From positions 1,737,168 through 1,801,167 of the forward strand of contig NW_008705564.1 in assembly GCF_000186865.1 (NCBI RefSeq): 64,000 bases of DNA, in the 5' to 3' direction. The notes beneath the pieces are model-generated. The model was not told where the DNA came from and searched no databases. It worked only from the letters and a program-made list of their open reading frames with translations. Shown here in pieces: positions 56,211-64,000 of this stretch. Position 1 is the stretch's first letter. Each line of letters starts with the position of its first letter. A program made the translations under genes and the position numbers. This DNA is from Aureococcus anophagefferens. Its lineage: Eukaryota; Sar; Pelagophyceae; Pelagomonadales; Pelagomonadaceae.

Positions 56211-58509
56211 ATGGCTTTGCACACACTCCTACGGTCGCGCCTAGCCACGGCACATGCGCGCGGTTTCGCTGTGCGCGCGCTGCCGCCGCTCGGCACGCCA
56301 TGCCTGCGCGAACAGGCAAAACCGGTGCCCGAGGCCATGTTCGGCACGCCAGCGCTCGACGCCATCGTCGCCGATTTAGTGGACACGATGCGCGACGCCA
56401 ACGGCGCGGGCATCGCCGGCCCCCAGATCGGCGAGGGCTGGCGCATCTTCGTCGTGGAGGGGAGCGGCGCGAACCCGCGCTACCCATACAAGCCGAAACT
56501 ACCGCTGACGGTCTTCGTCAACCCGGAGCTCGAGGTCGTGGACGAGGCGCCCATGGAGATCTTCGAGGGCTGCCTCTCCATCCCCGGCGTCCGCGGCCGC
56601 GTGGCCCGCGCGTCCAAGGTGCGCTGCGCCGCGCGGCGGCCCGACGGGTCGAGTTTCAGCGTTCTGGCGGCGGGCCACGCGGCCGGCACGCTGCAGCACG
56701 AGCAGGACCACCTCGACGGGATCCTCTTCCCGGACATCGCGACGCCCGGCGGCCTCGTGCTCGCCGACGCCTTCGACGAGTACCACCGCGACGCGTTTTT
56801 TGCGTACGCCGCTCGGCTCAACGACGCGCACCCGGAGCCCTGGGTCGTCGAGGCCGCGCGCGGGCCCGCCGTCGCGGCGTCGACGACCACGCGCTACGCG
56901 CCGACGCTGACCTGGACCGGGGCCGCCTTCGAGCGGGACGTCGTCGTCGCCGTCGACGCGGGTGGCCGCGTCGCGTCCGTCGAGCGCGGCCGAAGCGACG
57001 GCGCGCGGCTCCCGGGCGCCGTGCTGCCGGGCTTCGTCAACGCCCACTCCCACGCCTTCCAGCGGGGGCTCCGGGGCCGGGGCGAGACCTACGCCCTGGA
57101 CGACGCGGCGCGGCCGTCGTTCTGGACGTGGCGCGAGGCCATGCGCGGACGTCCGCGTCCCCGAAAAAACTTCCGAGGGCACGTCGCTCTCCCTAGGTAC
57201 GACCTCGTCGAAGGCCTCGACTCCGTGGACGCCTTCCGCGCGGAGACGCTCGCGTGCTTCCGGGAGATGGCCGCGGCGGGCATCACGACGGTCGGCGAGT
57301 TCCACTACTTCCGCCACGGGCCCGGCCGGTCCTTCGAGCACGATTTGGCCGTCGTCGACGCGGCGCGAGAGGCGAACGTGCGCGTCGTGCTGCTCGCGGC
57401 GCTCTACGAGCGCGGCGGCTTCGGCGGCGAGGCGCTCGGCCCGGGCCAGCGGCGCTTCGCGAGCGGGTCGCTCGAGGCCTACTGGGCCGCGCTCGACCGC
57501 CTCGCGGGCGTCTGTGTGGAAATCAAATCTTCAACCCGACTTCAATGTGCGCGCAATCGAACGATTTGGACCAGACTCTTTCGCTGTGCTTCGAGAACTC
57601 GACGAGAGCAATCCATCCGTCCAAAAATCAGCCGAATCGACGTCGATTTGATTGAGATAGAGAGTTCTGAAGTTTGGTGGGGACCCCCCAAACCAGTGGT
57701 TGATTTCCACACAGGCGGACGTCGTCGGCGACGCCGAGGGTACGAGGCGCGGCGACGGGCTCGGCGTCGTCGCCCACAGCCTGCGGGCCGTGGCGCCGGG
57801 CGACGTCGCGGCGCTCGCCGCGGGCGCGCGAAACCGGGGGCTGCCCTTCCACCTCCACATCGAGGAGCAGCCCAAGGAGGTCGCCGACTGTTTAAAGACG
57901 CACGGCGTCACGCCCATGCGCCTCCTGCTGGACCACGCGGACGTGAGCCGCGCGACGGCCGTGCACTGCACGCACACGGACCCCGGCGACCTCGAGGCCT
58001 TTCTCGCCAAGGGCGGCCGCGTCTGCGTCTGCCCCCTGACCGAGGCGTCGCTCGGCGACGGCGCCTTCGGGCCGCTCGACGCGTCGCGCGGCGCCGTGAG
58101 CCTCGGCGCGGCGCCGGCGTCCCGTCCGAAAACGTCGGCGGAAACGGACCCTTTTTTAGGCACGGACTGCAACGCGCGCGTCGACATGTTCGAGGAGATG
58201 CGCTGGCTCGAGTACAGCCAGCGCCTCGCGAGCGGGCGGCGGGGCTGCTACGCGGCGGCGGCGAGGCGGCCGGAGCTCGCGGCGACGCTCCTCGGCGCCG
58301 CGACGGCCGAGGGCGCCGCGGCGCTCGGCGTCGACGCAGGCGCGCTCGCGCCGGGCGCCTGGGCCGACTTCGCGCTGTTGGATCTGGACGCGCCGGCGCT
58401 CGCCGGCGCGGAGGACGTCCTCGGCGCGGCGATCTTCGGCGGGAGCGCCGAAGGCCTGGTCCTCGACACGTGCGTCGCCGGGCGCTGGACCAAGGGCGGC
58501 TACGCTTAG
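56211..58509 (+). CDS. Peptide deformylase-like domain fused to formimidoylglutamate deiminase (HutF)
   Basis: Exons 56211-57142, 57197-57503, 57715-58105 and 58160-58509, 659 residues. Residues 1-205 are a peptide deformylase-like domain with all three motifs: GAGIAGPQ (65-72), EGCLS (119-123) and HEQDH (163-167), so the metal ligands Cys121, His163 and His167 are intact. From about residue 229 the protein is HutF: YAPTLTW, VNAHSHAFQRGLRG (metal-binding HSH at 279-281), FWTWREAM, EFHYFRHGPG, VVAHSLRAV, LPFHLHIEEQPKEV, GTDCNARVDM and WLEYSQRL. HutF deiminates N-formimidoyl-L-glutamate to N-formyl-L-glutamate. The deformylase part could then release formate, replacing HutG (inference). The join lies inside one uninterrupted frame (56211-57142), without a Met or stop between domains, so it is not a gene-model artefact. 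Two of its introns are 54 nt long and in frame; one is a family B introner. Its TAG overlaps the stop of the convergent hutI gene. Confidence 0.9.
57143..57196 (+). other. 54-nt GC-AG intron in the PDF-HutF gene
   Basis: Donor GCGCGGAC, acceptor CCCTAG. The frame is open through it, but removing it gives WREAM-YDLVEGLDSVDAF, the HutF norm, whereas retention inserts 18 basic residues (RGRPRPRKNFRGHVALPR). It contains a short AT-rich stretch. The length is a multiple of three. Confidence 0.8.
57512..57714 (-). mobile_element. Introner element, family B, opposite orientation, in the PDF-HutF gene
   Basis: 203 bp, begins CTGTGTGGAAATCAA and ends TTGATTTCCACACAG. The interior is the reverse complement of the copy at 13317 (for example GGTCCAAATCGGTCGATTACG there against CAATCGAACGATTTGGACC here). 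Flanking 8-mers are GCGGGCGT (57504-57511) and GCGGACGT (57715-57722), one mismatch. GC donor and AG acceptor give a 211-nt intron (57504-57714). Splicing restores L-A-D-V-V-G-D in frame. Confidence 0.92.
58106..58159 (+). other. Second 54-nt GC-AG intron in the PDF-HutF gene
   Basis: Donor GCGCGGCG, acceptor CCCTTTTTTAG. Removing it joins VSLG to TDCNARVDMFEEM, the normal HutF sequence that carries the catalytic Asp region. Retention would insert 18 residues without a stop. The length is again exactly 54 and the poly-T acceptor resembles the HAL intron. Confidence 0.8.
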
Positions 58510-59759
58510 GAACGCCGGAGCTTTCCGCGCCGGTAGACGCGGTCGAGGAGGTCGAGGCCGAGGTAGTAGGCGAGCTCGCCGGGCCCGTCGACGTCCCAGA
58601 CGGCGAGATCCGCGAGCTTGCCGGCCTCGACGGTGCCGCGGTCCGCGCCCTGCCCGAGCGCGGCGGCGCCGTGGCGCGTGCAGCCGGCGAGCGCCTCCTC
58701 GGGCGTGAGGCCGAAGAGCGTGCAGGCCATGTTCATGACGAGGAGGAGGGAGCAGCAGGGCGACGAGCCCGGGTTGCAGTTCGTCGCGAGCGCCATGCGC
58801 ACGCCCGCGGCGCGGAACGCGGCCACGGGCGGCGTCGCCCGCTCCTTGATGAAGTAGTTCGCCGACGGCAAAAGCACGGCGACCGTGCCCGCGGCGGCCA
58901 TGGCCTCCACGGATTCGGGCGACGCGTACTCGCAGTGGCTGCACTCGAGGCAGCCCCAGCCCGCCGCGAGCTTGCCGCAGTGGAACGCGCCCTGCAGCTG
59001 GTCGCCGTGGACCTTGCACGGCAGACAGAGATCCCGGGCGGCCTTGAAGACGCGGCCCGTCTGCGCCGGCGAGAAGCCGACGCCCGCCTTCTCGCAGAAC
59101 GCGTCGACGGCGTCGACGAGGCCCTCGTCCTTGAGCGGCGCCAGCATCGCGACGACCTCGTCGACGTAGGCGTCGTCGCGGCCTTTGAACTCGCGCGGCG
59201 TCGCGTGCGCGCCGAGGAACGTCGTCGCGACGTCGACGCCGAGCTCCTCGCCGAGGCGCCGCGCCGCCGCCAGCTGCGCGCGCTCGCCCGCGAGGTTCAG
59301 GCCGTAGCCGCTCTTGATCTCGAGGCACGTGACGCCGCAGCGGAGCATGGCCTCGACGCGCGGCCGCGCCGCCGCGACGAGCCCGTCGACGCCGGCGGCG
59401 CGCGTGCCGCCGACGGTGTTGACGATGCCGCCGCCGGCGAGCGCGACCTCCTCGTAGGTCGCGCCCTTGAGTTTCAGCTCCCACTCCGCCGCGCGCGCGC
59501 CTCCGTAGACGACGTGCGTGTGGCAGTCGACGAGGCCGGGAGTGACCCAGCGGCCGCCGAGGTCGACGATTTCCGTCCCGGCGGCGACGCGGCCTTGTGG
59601 CACGGCGGACGCGGGCCCGACGAAGGCGATGCGCTCGCCGGCGACGCCGATCGACGCGTCGAGCACGGCGCCGTAGGGCGCCGATGTGTTGGCGGCCATG
59701 GTGGCAACGCGGCAGTTCCGCAGGAGCAGCGTGAACGGCGCGTCCGCGAGGGCAGACAT
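58506..59759 (-). CDS. hutI: Imidazolonepropionase
   Basis: 417 residues, single exon. Amidohydrolase-fold enzyme that hydrolyses 4-imidazolone-5-propanoate to N-formimidoyl-L-glutamate. It has GLVDCHTHVVYGGARAAEW (metal-binding His80, His82), the family segment EIKSGYGLNLAGER, TTFLGAHATP, KVHGDQLQGA (third His) and ATNCNPGSSPC (catalytic Asp replaced by Asn in the ALATNCNPG motif, as in many HutI). The first 20 residues are short, so cytosolic. It is head-to-tail convergent with the PDF-HutF gene; the TAA and TAG stops share bases (58506-58509). Confidence 0.94.
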   Translation of the reverse strand: MSALADAPFTLLLRNCRVATMAANTSAPYGAVLDASIGVAGERIAFVGPASAVPQGRVAAGTEIVDLGGRWVTPGLVDCHTHVVYGGARAAEWELKLKGATYEEVALAGGGIVNTVGGTRAAGVDGLVAAARPRVEAMLRCGVTCLEIKSGYGLNLAGERAQLAAARRLGEELGVDVATTFLGAHATPREFKGRDDAYVDEVVAMLAPLKDEGLVDAVDAFCEKAGVGFSPAQTGRVFKAARDLCLPCKVHGDQLQGAFHCGKLAAGWGCLECSHCEYASPESVEAMAAAGTVAVLLPSANYFIKERATPPVAAFRAAGVRMALATNCNPGSSPCCSLLLVMNMACTLFGLTPEEALAGCTRHGAAALGQGADRGTVEAGKLADLAVWDVDGPGELAYYLGLDLLDRVYRRGKLRRS

Positions 59760-59951
59760 TGTAACTGTGCGTCTACCAAGCGAAGGTGCTCAAAGAACGA
59801 CCTGCGAACTTACCAAAGCGAGAGCGCGCGCCATCGGACTGGGTGTAAATTCTGTGGCAGCACCTTCGGCGAGCAAAGCAGCCCCAAAGTCGACCTTGAA
59901 GACTGCCCGCACACGATGCGGCCTATGTAGCCCCTCGCGCGCGGCCAAATC

Positions 59952-61181
59952 ATGCGCTGGGTGTGCCTCGCGCTAGCCCTCGGTGCGTCGGACGGCGGCC
60001 ACCCGAAGGCGCTCGGTCGCGACGAGGACCACAAGGGGGCGCGCATCGGGAAGCCGGCCCACAACATGTGCGACGAAGATTTGGAGCGGGGCTGCTGGCC
60101 GCGGCTCTGGCTCCTGGGCGCGCAGAAGTCCGGGTCCTGCAGCCTCTTCAACGTCATGGAGAAGTCGCTGGGCGTCTGCGGCGCCGAGCTCACGGGCCCG
60201 AACGCGGCCGCGGCCAAGTACTTCCACAAGGAGACGCACTACTGGGAGAAGGCCGCGCGGCAGGCGGAGCGCGGCGCGAACGCGACGGGCGACGGCTGGG
60301 ACTACGGCGACGCGGCCCACTTCACGCGCCTCTACCCGCGCCACATCGCCGGCCTCCGCCACTGCCGCAACGGCTTCGTCGAGGCGACGCCGAATAATCT
60401 GGTCGAGGCGCGCGTGCCCGCGCTGCTCCGCGGCGCCGTGCCCGCCAAGTTCGGCCGGAGGCTCCAGTTCATCGCCGTGCTCCGGGAGCCCGTCGCCCGG
60501 GACCTGAGCGCCTTCAACCACCAGCGGCACCAGCGCGTCGACTGGCTCCAGGCGTGCCCGGCGACGCGGTTCCGCGGCTACGAGGCCTTCGCGACCTGCC
60601 AGCTCGCCATCTGGCGGTCCAACGGCGCGAACGTGTCCCGGGTCTTCGACGCGTTGCGCTACGGGCTCTGGGCGGGGCTCTACGGCCCCCAGCTCGACGC
60701 GTGGAGCGCGTCGTTCGGCCGGAAGGATCTACTGGTTCTGGAATCGCGGAGCATGCTCGCGAACCCCAAGGCGACGACGGCGCTCGTCGCGTCCTTCCTC
60801 CGCGTGCCCCACGGCGACGCCCAGCGCGCCAAGGTCAAGGCCATGCCCGTCATCAACGCGCAGGACGACGGCAAGAAGCAGCGGACGATCTCGTGCGCGA
60901 CGCGCGACGCGCTCGGCGCCGTCTTCGACCCCTACAACGAGGCGCTCTACGCGGCCCTCGACGACGCGCGCCGGTCCGGCCGCGCGCCGGACGTCGAGCC
61001 GCCCTTCCCGCGGTTCCCCAAGTTCCCCTGCGAGGACCGCGGCGCGCGCGCGGCCGCGCGGCCGCCGGGCCTCCCGCCGCCGCCGCCGCCCAAGCCGCAC
61101 AAGGCCAAGGCCAAGCCGGGCGTGCGCAAGCACAAGCGGCCGGCGAAGAGCGCCGGCAAGGTCATGATCAAGGCCGGGTAA
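59952..61181 (+). CDS. Sulfotransferase
   Basis: 409 residues. The PAPS 5'-phosphosulfate loop is LWLLGAQKSGSCSLFN (about residues 53-67), and the 3'-phosphate motif is VLREPVARDLSAFNH. Both are typical of carbohydrate or heparan-sulfate-type sulfotransferases. The N-terminus MRWVCLALALGAS is a signal-like leader, so a lumenal or secreted enzyme that transfers sulfate from PAPS is inferred; the acceptor is unknown. The C-terminal 50 residues are Pro/Lys-rich (PPPPPPKPHKAKAKPGVRKH). The start is the first ATG followed by the leader. Confidence 0.85.
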   Translation: MRWVCLALALGASDGGHPKALGRDEDHKGARIGKPAHNMCDEDLERGCWPRLWLLGAQKSGSCSLFNVMEKSLGVCGAELTGPNAAAAKYFHKETHYWEKAARQAERGANATGDGWDYGDAAHFTRLYPRHIAGLRHCRNGFVEATPNNLVEARVPALLRGAVPAKFGRRLQFIAVLREPVARDLSAFNHQRHQRVDWLQACPATRFRGYEAFATCQLAIWRSNGANVSRVFDALRYGLWAGLYGPQLDAWSASFGRKDLLVLESRSMLANPKATTALVASFLRVPHGDAQRAKVKAMPVINAQDDGKKQRTISCATRDALGAVFDPYNEALYAALDDARRSGRAPDVEPPFPRFPKFPCEDRGARAAARPPGLPPPPPPKPHKAKAKPGVRKHKRPAKSAGKVMIKAG

Positions 61182-61282
61182 TGATGAAGTCAAAATCTGC
61201 TCGCCAGAGGCAAAGCTGAATTTGTGGAGACGTGTGCTCCATCTCGAACAAGACGCCGTCCTTCCGCGCTGCCGATGGATTC

Positions 61283-64000
61283 ATGCGCCTCGCGCCGCGG
61301 ATCTTGAGCCGAACGCTTCGCAGCGTCGCGCAGGGGCCGATGCGGGTGCGCACCGCCGCGATCCTCGCCTCGGCGTCGGCCCTGCGCGCCCCCGGAACCC
61401 AAAGAACCACCAAACTGCCACAAGCCCAGCGCCTCTTCTCCGCGACCTTCGACGAGCCCGGCGACGACTACGACGTCGCCGCGCCGCCGCCGGAGAGCCT
61501 CGAGTACCTCTCCGTCCTCGCCGGCGGCGAGACCTACACGCGCGAGTTCAAGACCTGCCAGTCGCGCTCCGGCGTCTTTCTACGAATCTCCGAGTCTCCG
61601 TGTTCCGGAGCCACCCGCCGATCCCGAGCTCCCGTCGCACGGCACAGGTACGACCCGGCGACGAAGGTCATCAAGGACAAGGTGGGCAAGTACGTGAACG
61701 CCTTCACGAACTCGGGCGGCGGCGAGATCCTCTTCGGCGTCGACGACGACGGCGCCGTGTCGGGCTGCGTGCTCGCGCCCGAGGAGATGGGCCAGGTCAC
61801 GCGGCTCGTCGACGGCGCCACCCAGCGCGTGGACCCGCAGCTCGACGTCGACGCCGTGCGCTGCGTCTACGTGCCCGTCGTCGGGCCCGGGAGCGGGCCG
61901 GACCGCTACGTCGTCGTCGTGCGCGTCAAGAAGGGGTCGGGCGAGCCCGTCTACTTCCAGGGCGCGGACTCGAACGAGGCGTGGATCCGCCGGTCCGAGA
62001 GCGTCTACGCCATGTCGAGGGACCTGCGCCTGTCGCGGGAGAGCGAGTGGAAGGCCGAGGGCAAGCCCGTGACGCGGAGCTGGCGCCACGTCGCGTGCCG
62101 GTCGATCCCGTTCTTGGACCACGCGCGGAATCTGAGGCTGGCGACGGAGGCCGTCGCGCCGCGGCGCTGGTTCTGGCGCGAGCTGCTGCGGCGCGTCGCG
62201 CGGGGGCCCCGGGGCAATTTGGTGCTCGTCACGGGCTCGTCGGGCGCGGGCAAGTCGACGCTCATGGCGGGGTTGGTCGCGCCGGAGGCCGTGAAGCGGC
62301 GGCCGCCGGGCGTCCCCGGCCGGAACCACCGGCGCTTGTTCGGCGGCGCGGGGGGCGTCGGCGTCGTCGGCGCCCACTTCTGCCTGGGCCACGCGCCGGA
62401 GACGACGTCCGTGGAGCTCTTCGTCCACAACTTCGCCGCGGCGCTCGTGTCGAGCCCTTTGACCGCGGCCTTCAAGCGCGACGTCGCGGTGCCCGGCGCC
62501 GAGGAGCTGCTGCGCGTCTGCGAGCAGCCGGACAAGGTCGTGGCGCTACGGGGCGTGCTGGGCCTCCTGGGCACGATCCCGCGGCCGGGCGCCGCGCGGT
62601 TGGTCTTCGTCGTCGACGGTCTGGACGAGTGCGGCGGCGATTCGGACGAGCTGACGATCCCGCGGCTGCTGGCGCTCGCGGCGCGCGACGCGCCGGACTG
62701 GCTCGCCTTCGTGGCGACGGCGCGGTCCGAGGACGGCGACGCGGCGCGCGCGCTCGCGGCGGCGCCGCGGTCCGCCGTCGACCTCGACGGCTCCCGCGGC
62801 GTCTCGGACGTCCGCGACTACGCGCTCGCGCGCCTGGGCCTGCCCGAGGCGCAGCTCCGGGACCGCGACGCGCGGCTCGCGGACCGCGTGGCGTCGGCGT
62901 CCAAGGGCAGCTTCCAGTTCGCCAAGGCCGTGCTCGATTTGGTCGCCGAGGACAAGGCGTCGGCGGCGCGCGATTTGGCGGAGCTGCTGGGCGACGAGCC
63001 GGACCGGCCCCGCGACCTCGACCGCCTCTACGAGACGCTCTTCGCGAAGCGCTTCGACCCGCGGGGCCAAGAGTGGGCCGACGGCGCGCGGCCCGCGCTC
63101 GAGGTGCTCCTCGCGTCGCCCCGCGCCCTGCGCGTCGACGAGCTCGCGGCGGCGCTGGAGCCGTTCCACCCGCGCCTCGACTTTGGCCGGGCCCTGGCCC
63201 GGTTGCGGCCCTTCCTCCAGCTCGAGGACGACGGCGAGCGCGCCGTGCTCCACGCGTCGCTGCGCCGCTGGCTCCGGACCGCCGGCCCGTTCCGCTGCGA
63301 CGACGGCCGCGGCCACGCGGTCATGGCGTCGCACCACCTGCGGCGCATCCACGCGCTCACGGTGCGCCAGCACGCCTTGCTCGGCTTCGCGGCGTCGTCG
63401 GCGCCGGCGCTGAACGTGGACCGGAACCAGCAGGTCGTCTTCCACGTGCTCGAGGCCGCGGGCCACTGCGAGCGCGCGTCCGACGGCGACGCCGACGCCG
63501 CGGCCGCGGCGCTGCGGGATCTAGCCGGCGACGCGGCGCTCGCGACGGCGGACGCCCAGGGCCGCACGGCCGTCCACTTCGCCGCGAAGCACGCGACGAA
63601 GAAGGTCGCCGCGCTCCGCGTCTTGCTCGCGGCGCTCGAGGCGGCGGACCCGCCCGTGGCCGTCGCCGCGAGCCGCGGCGGCAAGACGCCCCTGGCGCTC
63701 GCGGCGTCGCGGGGCCGCGTCGACGCCGTGGCCGCGCTGCTCCAGTCCACGGAGCCCTACGCGGCGCGGGGCGACGCGCAGCGAACGGCGGTGGCGGACG
63801 CGGCGCGCGACGCCGCGCGGCACGCGGCGGCCGCGGGCGCGGCGCCGTGCGTGCGCGTGCTGCTCGCGCGGGGCGGCTTCGACGACGTCGGCCGCGACGA
63901 CCTCGACGCGGCCGTCGCCGCCGCGCTCGCGGACGGCCTGGAGAGCGGCGGGCGGTCCGCGCTCGACGTCGCCGTCGGCCGCGAGCGCGTCGACGCCGTC
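61283..64000 (+). CDS. STAND NTPase: AlbA_2/Schlafen-like, NACHT, ankyrin repeats (3' end outside window)
   Basis: The start at 61283 (or 61340) gives a basic N-terminus. Proposed exons: 61283-61560 and 61648 onward, with an 87-nt GT-AG intron that joins FKTCQ to YDPATKV. Retention keeps the frame too. Domains: AlbA_2/Schlafen-like (VGKYVNAFTNSGGGEILFGVDDDG, residues about 95-180), then a NACHT-type ATPase with P-loop TGSSGAGKSTL (about residue 288) and Walker B LVFVVDGLDECGG (about 411), helical and winged-helix parts (LDRLYETLFAKRF), and C-terminal ankyrin repeats (from about residue 720: GRTAVHFAAKH, GKTPLALAASRGRVDAVAALL). Members switch by nucleotide exchange, and several act in immune or stress signalling. 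A function in algal defence is only an inference. The open frame reaches the end of the window. Confidence 0.82.
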   Translation, partial: MRLAPRILSRTLRSVAQGPMRVRTAAILASASALRAPGTQRTTKLPQAQRLFSATFDEPGDDYDVAAPPPESLEYLSVLAGGETYTREFKTCQSRSGVFLRISESPCSGATRRSRAPVARHRYDPATKVIKDKVGKYVNAFTNSGGGEILFGVDDDGAVSGCVLAPEEMGQVTRLVDGATQRVDPQLDVDAVRCVYVPVVGPGSGPDRYVVVVRVKKGSGEPVYFQGADSNEAWIRRSESVYAMSRDLRLSRESEWKAEGKPVTRSWRHVACRSIPFLDHARNLRLATEAVAPRRWFWRELLRRVARGPRGNLVLVTGSSGAGKSTLMAGLVAPEAVKRRPPGVPGRNHRRLFGGAGGVGVVGAHFCLGHAPETTSVELFVHNFAAALVSSPLTAAFKRDVAVPGAEELLRVCEQPDKVVALRGVLGLLGTIPRPGAARLVFVVDGLDECGGDSDELTIPRLLALAARDAPDWLAFVATARSEDGDAARALAAAPRSAVDLDGSRGVSDVRDYALARLGLPEAQLRDRDARLADRVASASKGSFQFAKAVLDLVAEDKASAARDLAELLGDEPDRPRDLDRLYETLFAKRFDPRGQEWADGARPALEVLLASPRALRVDELAAALEPFHPRLDFGRALARLRPFLQLEDDGERAVLHASLRRWLRTAGPFRCDDGRGHAVMASHHLRRIHALTVRQHALLGFAASSAPALNVDRNQQVVFHVLEAAGHCERASDGDADAAAAALRDLAGDAALATADAQGRTAVHFAAKHATKKVAALRVLLAALEAADPPVAVAASRGGKTPLALAASRGRVDAVAALLQSTEPYAARGDAQRTAVADAARDAARHAAAAGAAPCVRVLLARGGFDDVGRDDLDAAVAAALADGLESGGRSALDVAVGRERVDAV
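61561..61647 (+). other. Probable 87-nt intron in the AlbA-NACHT gene
   Basis: Donor GTCGCGCT, acceptor GGCACAG. It is in frame (87 is 0 modulo 3) and open, so the call depends on the AlbA_2 fold: removal joins EFKTCQ to YDPATKVIKDKVGKYVNAF, whereas retention inserts Ser/Arg-rich residues. No element features. Confidence 0.6.

Noticed and set aside
51630..59759. Bacterial contamination or a recent transfer of a hut operon
   Set aside because: The genes are on both strands, contain spliceosomal introns and introners typical of this genome, and share its base composition.
1..64000. tRNA or rRNA genes
   Set aside because: No cloverleaf or rRNA segment was recognised by eye; a covariance search would be needed to exclude small ones.

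Overview
This is nuclear DNA from a eukaryotic alga. It is very GC-rich and gene-dense, with spliceosomal introns, large multidomain proteins (UBR4/BIG, ankyrin, U-box, RING, rhomboid, STAND NTPase) and N-terminal presequences, including one that looks like bipartite secondary-plastid targeting (gene at 12321). Several introns are introner elements: short non-autonomous DNA transposons with 8-bp target-site duplications that supply the splice donor. That points to a pelagophyte, most likely Aureococcus anophagefferens or a close relative. The species call is inference from these elements and base composition. There are four runs of N (5783-5980, 31389-31438, 42940-42989, 55252-55301). Introns were placed here by matching reading frames, splice dinucleotides and protein family continuity, without transcript data.

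Layout. 1-11944 is the 3' part of a huge UBR4/BIG-type ubiquitin ligase with a zinc-ribbon and a C-terminal hemiRING. 12.3-18.1 kb holds a probable plastid protein, a DysF-M48-C2 metalloprotease, a gamma-glutamylcyclotransferase-like protein and a PX protein. 18.5-25.2 kb holds a membrane protein with a possible autoproteolytic domain, a rhomboid, a glycosyltransferase, a kelch protein and a 2OG-Fe(II) oxygenase. 25.4-30.3 kb holds an unknown gene, an ankyrin-SAM-U-box ligase and an unknown Pro/Ala-rich protein. 30.3-31.6 kb is repeat-bearing intergenic DNA. 31.6-45.2 kb holds an MFS carrier, a 6-TM protein, cysteinyl-tRNA synthetase, a secreted protein, a beta-4-galactosyltransferase-like enzyme, the glutamate synthase small subunit, an alpha/beta hydrolase with a frameshift, a coiled-coil membrane protein and a basic/acidic low-complexity protein split by two introners. 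45.4-51.6 kb holds an unknown gene, a SET-like protein, a myristoylated RING protein, a DUSP-like repeat protein and mitochondrial ribosomal protein S6. 51.6-59.8 kb is a histidine-degradation cluster. 59.9-64.0 kb holds a sulfotransferase and an AlbA-NACHT-ankyrin STAND protein cut by the window end.

The most striking region is 51630-59759. Histidine ammonia-lyase, urocanase, a peptide-deformylase/formimidoylglutamate-deiminase fusion and imidazolonepropionase lie side by side in a eukaryote. Together they would take histidine to N-formylglutamate. The fused deformylase-like domain, with all three metal ligands intact, is a candidate for the last step to glutamate plus formate, which is normally done by HutG. 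No HutG or FTCD gene is visible in the window.

Genes are packed tightly. Several convergent pairs abut or overlap at their stop codons. Introners of two related families interrupt six or seven genes in either orientation and account exactly for frame changes between neighbouring open frames. Several other short introns use GC donors.
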